Part shown: positions 60,501 through 64,000 of the stretch, in pieces
Layout: each line of letters begins with the position of its first letter
How positions within the stretch are numbered: position 1 is the first letter of the stretch
Source: Holacanthus passer
Taxonomy: Eukaryota > Chordata > Actinopteri > Pomacanthidae
DNA: 64,000 nucleotides
NCBI GenBank assembly: GCA_025331565.1
Contig: JAFREQ010000011.1
Span: 14,714,001-14,778,000 of the forward strand
Direction: 5' to 3'
Notes under the pieces: model-generated
Database searches by the model: none
Told to the model about the DNA's origin: nothing
The model's input: only the letters and a program-made list of their open reading frames with translations
Made by a program: the position numbers and the translations under genes

Positions 60501-62572
60501 GGAGGACATCAGAAGAAGCGCTTCTCTTTGTCTGGTTTCCAGGAGCGTGCACATTTTTCTCTGTTTCCCTTAACCCCCTTCCTGATGTTGTACTCCAGCG
60601 CATGTCCACCCTGAACCTCGGTCTATTGCTGTCTACGGCTGAGCTCCTCTGAAGAAAGCCTCCTGGGGCTTTCTGATCAGATGAAATATGGGATACAGTA
60701 CACTTTCTAAGTCTGGCAGTGTTTCATTTTCATTCATTTAGTGACTGTAGCTCCCCCACAGTTTGAAAAATGTGGAGAAAATGAGAATTTATCATTTGGC
60801 CTTAGCCCTCAGTGCAAAAACAAAATTCACCAATTACACCATATTTATATAAATACCTTGACTTTCATGAGCTGCAACATTGACAACCAGACACTCTATT
60901 CACCCTTTGAGCAAGGCCACAGTATGTTTGTAGAAAGGTAATCAAGATTTTACAGCAGGCCCTTATTTGTTCTGTACAACCCCGATTCCCAAAAAAGTTA
61001 GGACGCCATGTAAAACATAAATAAAACAGAATGTGATCATTTGCGAATCTTTTTTGGCACACAGTAGTTTTAACTGAAAACAGTACAAAGACAACATATT
61101 TAATGTTTGACCTCATCATTGATTTTTGTAAATATCTGCTTATTCTGAATTTGATGGCAGCAACATGTTTCAAACAAGTTGGGACAGGAGCAAGAAAAAA
61201 CTGTGAAAGTTGTGGACTGATCCAAAAACACCTGTTTGGAACATTCCACAGGTAAACAGGTTCATTGGTAACAGGTGATAGTATCATGATCAACATTCAG
61301 AAATGCTGCCGACTTCTAAGGGCCTGAGCTCATCTGAGATGGACTGACACACAGTGGTAAAGTGTGCTATGGTCTCCATTTCAAATTGTTTTTGGAAATC
61401 ATGGATGTTTTGTCCTCCAGGCTTATGAAGAAAAAGATTTTTACCAGTGCAAAGTTAAAAAGGCAGCATCTGTGAAGGTGTGGGGGTGTGTTAGAGGGTA
61501 ACTTGCAAGTCTGTGAAGGTACATACAAGTTTTGGAGCAACATATACTGCCATCCAGACGACGTCAGGGACATCCCTGTTTATTGCAGCAAGACAATGCC
61601 AGGCCACGTTCTGCAAGTGTTACGACAGCATGGTTTTGTAATAAAAAAAGGGCAGGTACTAGACTGGCCTGTCTACAGACCTGTCTCCCATTGATAATGT
61701 GTGTCGCATTGTAAAGTGCATAATACTACAACAGAGACCCTGGACTGTTGAGCATCTGAAGTGGTATAACAAGCAAGAACGGGAAAGAATTTCAAAACTC
61801 CAACAAATACTGTCCTCAGTTCCCAAACACTGACTGAGTGACATACCCCCGTCCCAACTTTTTTAAAGCGCGTTGCAGGCATCAAATTCAGAATGTATTT
61901 TGATGAGTGTGTGTATATTTACAAAAACAATGAAGCTTATCAGTTTGAAGTTTAAATATATTGTGTTTGTACTGTATTCAGCTAAATGTAAATCAAAAAG
62001 GATTTGCAAATCATTGCATTCTGTTTTTGTTCAAGTTTTACACAGGCCCTCAACTATTTTAGAATCAGGGTTGTATTTGTACCAGCAGTCCATAATGTAG
62101 ATCGATAGGTGCAAATTGAACCAGAAGTCTTCACAGGTTTATGCAGTCCAAGTAACTAGACCCTCGACGGGACTCGAGTTGGATTGGGTCCAAATTATAT
62201 GCAATATAAATGGGTCGGGTAGTCTGTCTGTCAATACAGATATAGATCCATGGTGTATCATATTGACCGCATGAAAAATGTGTTTTTTGACACAAGAGGC
62301 GAAAAATAACTTAATAATAATCTAACACTACTCTTTTTGACTGCGGCTTCTTGTTAATTAGTATTCAGAATTTTACACATGTGAAGTGCTCAAAAATGTA
62401 CTCCATCCCTGTAGAGTTATGTCTCTGTGAAGAGTAGTCTTACCGGTGTATAGCTGTGCACACTGCCCACACTGTTGAGATTGACAGAGGCCAGACTCTG
62501 ATCAGACAGGCTGTTGTTAAGGCTGCTTCTTGGACTATCGCTCCCTTCCTGGTCTGTGTTGTACAACGCCAC
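54402..62572 (-). CDS. foxj3: foxj3, C-terminal part (forkhead transcription factor FOXJ3); gene-level span
   Basis: Seven exons (62572-62444, 59485-59311, 57083-56596, 55988-55887, 55329-55138, 54842-54744, 54514-54402) encode the part of FOXJ3 downstream of the DNA-binding domain. Many blocks are almost identical to mammals: GSDSPRSSLNNSLSDQSLAS, DLSASFRSLYKSVFEQS, ALKESCRIASS, IADLCSSINQFF and the terminal DDIQDDFDWDSIV. FOXJ3 is a nuclear activator, in mammals linked to muscle Mef2c and to spermatogenesis. The forkhead exons lie right of the window. The His/Gln-rich exon at 56596-57083 has a length not divisible by three and breaks the frame (see findings); all other exons fit in phase. 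Identity is certain; whether this allele makes a full-length protein is not. Confidence 0.97.
54588..54703. mobile_element. MITE of the Tc1/mariner family in the last foxj3 intron
   Basis: 116 bp with terminal inverted repeats: left CAACCCAGATTCCAAAAAAG, right (reverse complement) CAACCCCAGTTCTAAAAAAA. It is flanked by TA on both sides (54586-54587 and 54704-54705), the Tc1/mariner target. The subterminal TTGCAAATGACTGCATTATG matches the longer element at 60977-62073, so this looks like a deletion derivative of the same family. Confidence 0.75.
54744..54842 (-). CDS. foxj3: foxj3 exon (NLYMDSRQSM ... PTMTG)
   Basis: 99 nt, acceptor CTCTTCAG, donor ACAG|GTGACA, phase 1 both ends. Met/Pro/Gly-rich, matching the NLYIDSRQ ... 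GYPHIP region of mammals. Confidence 0.93.
55138..55329 (-). CDS. foxj3: foxj3 exon (LRESMRQAEL ... QHINTG)
   Basis: 192 nt, acceptor TTTCTAAG, donor ACAG|GTTAAA, phase 1 both ends. Encodes the conserved ADLCSSINQFFARTGVI segment and VCHGSMLPNKPSQHI. The AAG acceptor and GTTAAA donor are weaker than those of its neighbours. Confidence 0.93.
55887..55988 (-). CDS. foxj3: foxj3 exon (LLSDWYPNLD ... LSPFQ)
   Basis: 102 nt, acceptor GTTGCAG, donor AAG|GTGCAG, phase 1 both ends. Encodes SDWYPNLDALKESCRIASSY and NWADVDLSPFQ, conserved in FOXJ3. Confidence 0.95.
56596..57083 (-). CDS. foxj3: foxj3 His/Gln/Pro-rich exon with a frame break
   Basis: 488 nt, acceptor TTCTCAG, donor ACAG|GTAAGA. It starts in frame with LMGIPSDSSQQTHTSCSYQH, matching mammals. 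It must end in phase 1 with QQQMACNTG, also matching, but the two ends are in different frames. The His/Gln-rich frame (QHAQHSQHSQHPQHPQHA and more) runs without stops from about 56845 to the exon end, so the switch lies in or next to a CACACAACC / C5 stretch at about 56845-56855. The exon is therefore 1 base short or 2 bases long there. It is either a sequencing/assembly indel in low-complexity DNA or a real frameshift. Confidence 0.9.
57130..57750. repeat. Degenerate 'GATCGACTGATCG / AGTTGAAGCCCTAA' repeats, probably two copies
   Basis: Blocks GACGATCGACAGAAAATTAT, AGAATACCAGCAAATAC, GCAGATTAATTTTCTGTTGA then TCGACTGATCG, GCTTCTCAATTGTGAG and the end TTAGTTGAAGCCCTAA repeat the family seen at 10.2 kb. 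Two overlapping or adjacent copies (57.13-57.41 and 57.48-57.75 kb) are likely. Confidence 0.6.
57751..59310 (-). other. foxj3 intron, nothing recognised
   Basis: AT-rich intronic DNA; a slightly GC-richer patch at 57.95-58.35 kb has no coding support. Confidence 0.5.
59311..59485 (-). CDS. foxj3: foxj3 exon (VTSHPEPVSQ ... FSQQ)
   Basis: 175 nt, acceptor CTCCACAG, donor AAG|GTGAGT, phase 0 in and 1 out. It encodes the conserved DKQLLFSEFEDLSASFRSLY segment. It lacks two residues (YN) found in mammals between SE and FED. A Gln-rich stretch precedes it. Confidence 0.95.
59486..60974 (-). other. foxj3 intron with an unexplained open patch at 60.2-60.6 kb
   Basis: The first part shows nothing. 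At 60195-60614 both strands have overlapping open frames (119 and 83 codons) in a GC-richer patch, but there is no splice context fitting foxj3 and no homology I recognise. Confidence 0.4.
60977..62073 (+). mobile_element. Degenerate Tc1/mariner-type DNA transposon
   Basis: About 1.1 kb. Left end CAACCCCGATTCCCAAAAAA then GTTAGGAC; right end reads, in reverse complement, CAACCCTGATTCTAAAATAG then TTGAGGG. Both ends are flanked by TA (60975-60976 and 62074-62075). Inside, plus-strand fragments resemble the C-terminal catalytic part of a Tc1/mariner transposase, a QQDNARP block and a VLDWP block. These lie in different frames and stops are present, so it is inactive. It sits in a foxj3 intron. 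Confidence 0.8.
62074..62443 (-). other. foxj3 intron, AT-rich, nothing recognised
   Basis: Short stretch between the transposon and the next foxj3 exon; no features beyond AT-richness. Confidence 0.5.
62444..62572 (-). CDS. foxj3: foxj3 exon (VALYNTDQ ... HSYTP)
   Basis: 129 nt, acceptor TGTTTCAG, donor CCG|GTAAGA, phase 0 both ends. It encodes VALYNTDQEGSDSPRSSLNN and then SLSDQSLASVNLNSVGSVHS, nearly identical to mammalian FOXJ3 just after the forkhead region. Confidence 0.97.
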
Positions 62573-64000
62573 CTGAAACACATACATGTATATTAGTTTA
62601 TCCTCTTGCAGACACATGCGCACATACACACACACACAAGCACCAATGTCAGCTCCGCTCTTGCTGATGGTAGCATTCCTCTGAGATAATGAGTATGAAA
62701 GATAATGTTGGTCTGTAGTTAAACAATGTAATTGAGAATGGAAATGGAAAGCCTGAGCATGTATGTGCTGCATGCAATGACATGACATAATAACAGAGTA
62801 CTTTCTTTTCACTTTATTGAGAGTGTGTGTAGGAGACACAGGGTGCAGCTAAACACCCGCCACAGTCACTGAGGGGTTCCAGCTGAACGTGTAAAAGGGG
62901 TCTAGAGACAGCTGAGACATTCCCATCACTAAAGGTCACACTACTGGCGATGTCAGCCACATCTGCTCACCAAGCGCAAATCCGTTTGGGACAGCTAACA
63001 AAGGATTTCAGTGCAGCCGAGACACTGACCTTTCAATATAGCAGCAAAACTAGCCGAACCACTTCAGGACGACAATCTTAATTATCGTCTAACAAGGTTT
63101 AGTCCTCCCACCCTTCCCAAATAAAGTGCGCCGTCAGACAATTAAGACAACAGCAAGAAGAACGATCCAGATAATGAAATTAATGATACCCACAGAGAAT
63201 AGCCCATGTGTTGAGTTTTGCATTGTGAGAAAGGAATGGCAGTAACGCACTGATGGTGTTGCAGTGGAAGAGGGCCTGGCATTCTAAGATCGGTGTGTGT
63301 GCATGTGTTTGTGTGTCCATGACTGAGTGCAGCATGGTGGCTTCTGCTCATCACTGTGAGTGGAACAGAGTGGGCTCTGTGCTCAGCACAATGAGACAGC
63401 AGTGGCAGCAGCCTTCAGGCAGGCAGATTGGCCCGGCCCTGCCCAGCACCCTGCCTCTCAGCAGCAGCGGCGGACTGAAGCCTCTTGTCTTTCTGCTGAG
63501 GCGCAGCGAGCTACCACAGAGGCCGCAAGGAGGCAAGGAGGCAAGGAAACCCAGGCAGCTCTGACCGCCTTCTTTGCTCTGATTGATTGGATGGCTGACT
63601 AACATGTTGGTACGAATCCAGGACCCACACATGCAGAGTGAGAGCGTCCGATCATATTAAGCTTTTAATATGGAGCTTGGCTCCTGAGCTGGTAGAATGA
63701 GATAGAAATTCTGCGATTTAAAAAAACAGAGTGCAAATACTGAATCCGGGCAACACTGTACAAGGAAGAGGGGTGAGGCTGAGGGAGAGGAGAATAGGGG
63801 GGTAGTAAGAGAAGCTCATTAAACATCTCTAGCCTTCCTCCACTCAGTGTGGGCTTGGCTCCAGTGTTCATTAGCGTGAAGGGGAACTCAATGAGCAGCT
63901 AAGACTGAAGGCTTAAGCACGTCCACAAAATCAGCCCTACAATGCTAATCAAAAACAGCGCGCCACAGAAATATAAATGTTATGTGTAATGAAGTCATAA
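62573..64000 (-). other. foxj3 upstream intron to window edge
   Basis: No FOXJ3 exon was recognised here; the forkhead-encoding exons must lie right of the window. A GC-rich patch at 63.39-63.56 kb has CAG/CAGCGG runs and a repeated GGCAAGGAGGCAAGGA block but no supported coding frame. Confidence 0.5.

Noticed and set aside
1..64000. CRISPR arrays, tRNA, rRNA or bacterial-type operons
   Set aside because: None seen; the DNA is clearly vertebrate with introns and interspersed repeats.

Overview
The window is genomic DNA from a bony fish, most likely a percomorph teleost. It has spliced vertebrate genes with long introns, and abundant CA, T and A tracts. It also carries many short repeats that I recognise as typical of percomorph genomes: Tc1/mariner and hAT-type MITEs, palindromic AATAGTT/CATTTTGGG elements and 'GGTGGAAGAAGTA' elements. 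There are no bacterial-style operons, and I saw no CRISPR array, rRNA or convincing tRNA. Nearly all short open frames are chance frames in introns or intergenic DNA.

Four genes can be supported, all on the minus strand. Read in the direction of transcription (right to left) they are: (1) the 3' part of foxj3, a forkhead transcription factor (seven coding exons, 62572 down to 54402, then a long presumed 3' UTR to about 49.2 kb); (2) a three-exon gene for a very acidic, repeat-containing single-pass membrane protein (47767 to 45041), which sits where mammals have podoplanin (PDPN); (3) prdm2 (RIZ), with the PR domain in four small exons and eight zinc fingers in one 4.5-kb exon (37820 to 26903, with a leader and promoter near 39.4 kb and an uncertain terminal exon near 26.19 kb); (4) two phase-matched 5' coding exons, 18 kb apart (18963-18888 and 958-801), of a gene that by position should be kazn (kazrin). 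Human 1p36 has PDPN-PRDM2-KAZN in this order and orientation, so the block looks conserved, with foxj3 next to it in this fish.

Region by region: 1-18.9 kb is kazn intron with scattered degenerate repeats. 18.9-20 kb is the kazn first exon, leader and promoter, with a CAG run in the leader. 20-26 kb is the kazn-prdm2 interval, with an intact-looking hAT MITE. 26.2-39.5 kb is prdm2, whose intron contains a diverged 0.4-kb tandem duplication and a CpG-containing patch that could drive the short RIZ2 isoform. 39.5-45 kb is intergenic, with a diverged tandem repeat array and a nested repeat. 45-47.8 kb is the acidic membrane protein gene. 47.8-49.2 kb is a gap. 49.2-63 kb is the foxj3 3' UTR, exons and introns, including a decayed Tc1/mariner element and a related MITE.

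The points most worth a second look are the acidic podoplanin-position gene with three imperfect ~95-residue repeats in one exon, a reading-frame break inside the His/Gln-rich exon of foxj3, conservation of the internal RIZ2 start Met in prdm2, and the unusual or missing C-terminal exon of prdm2.
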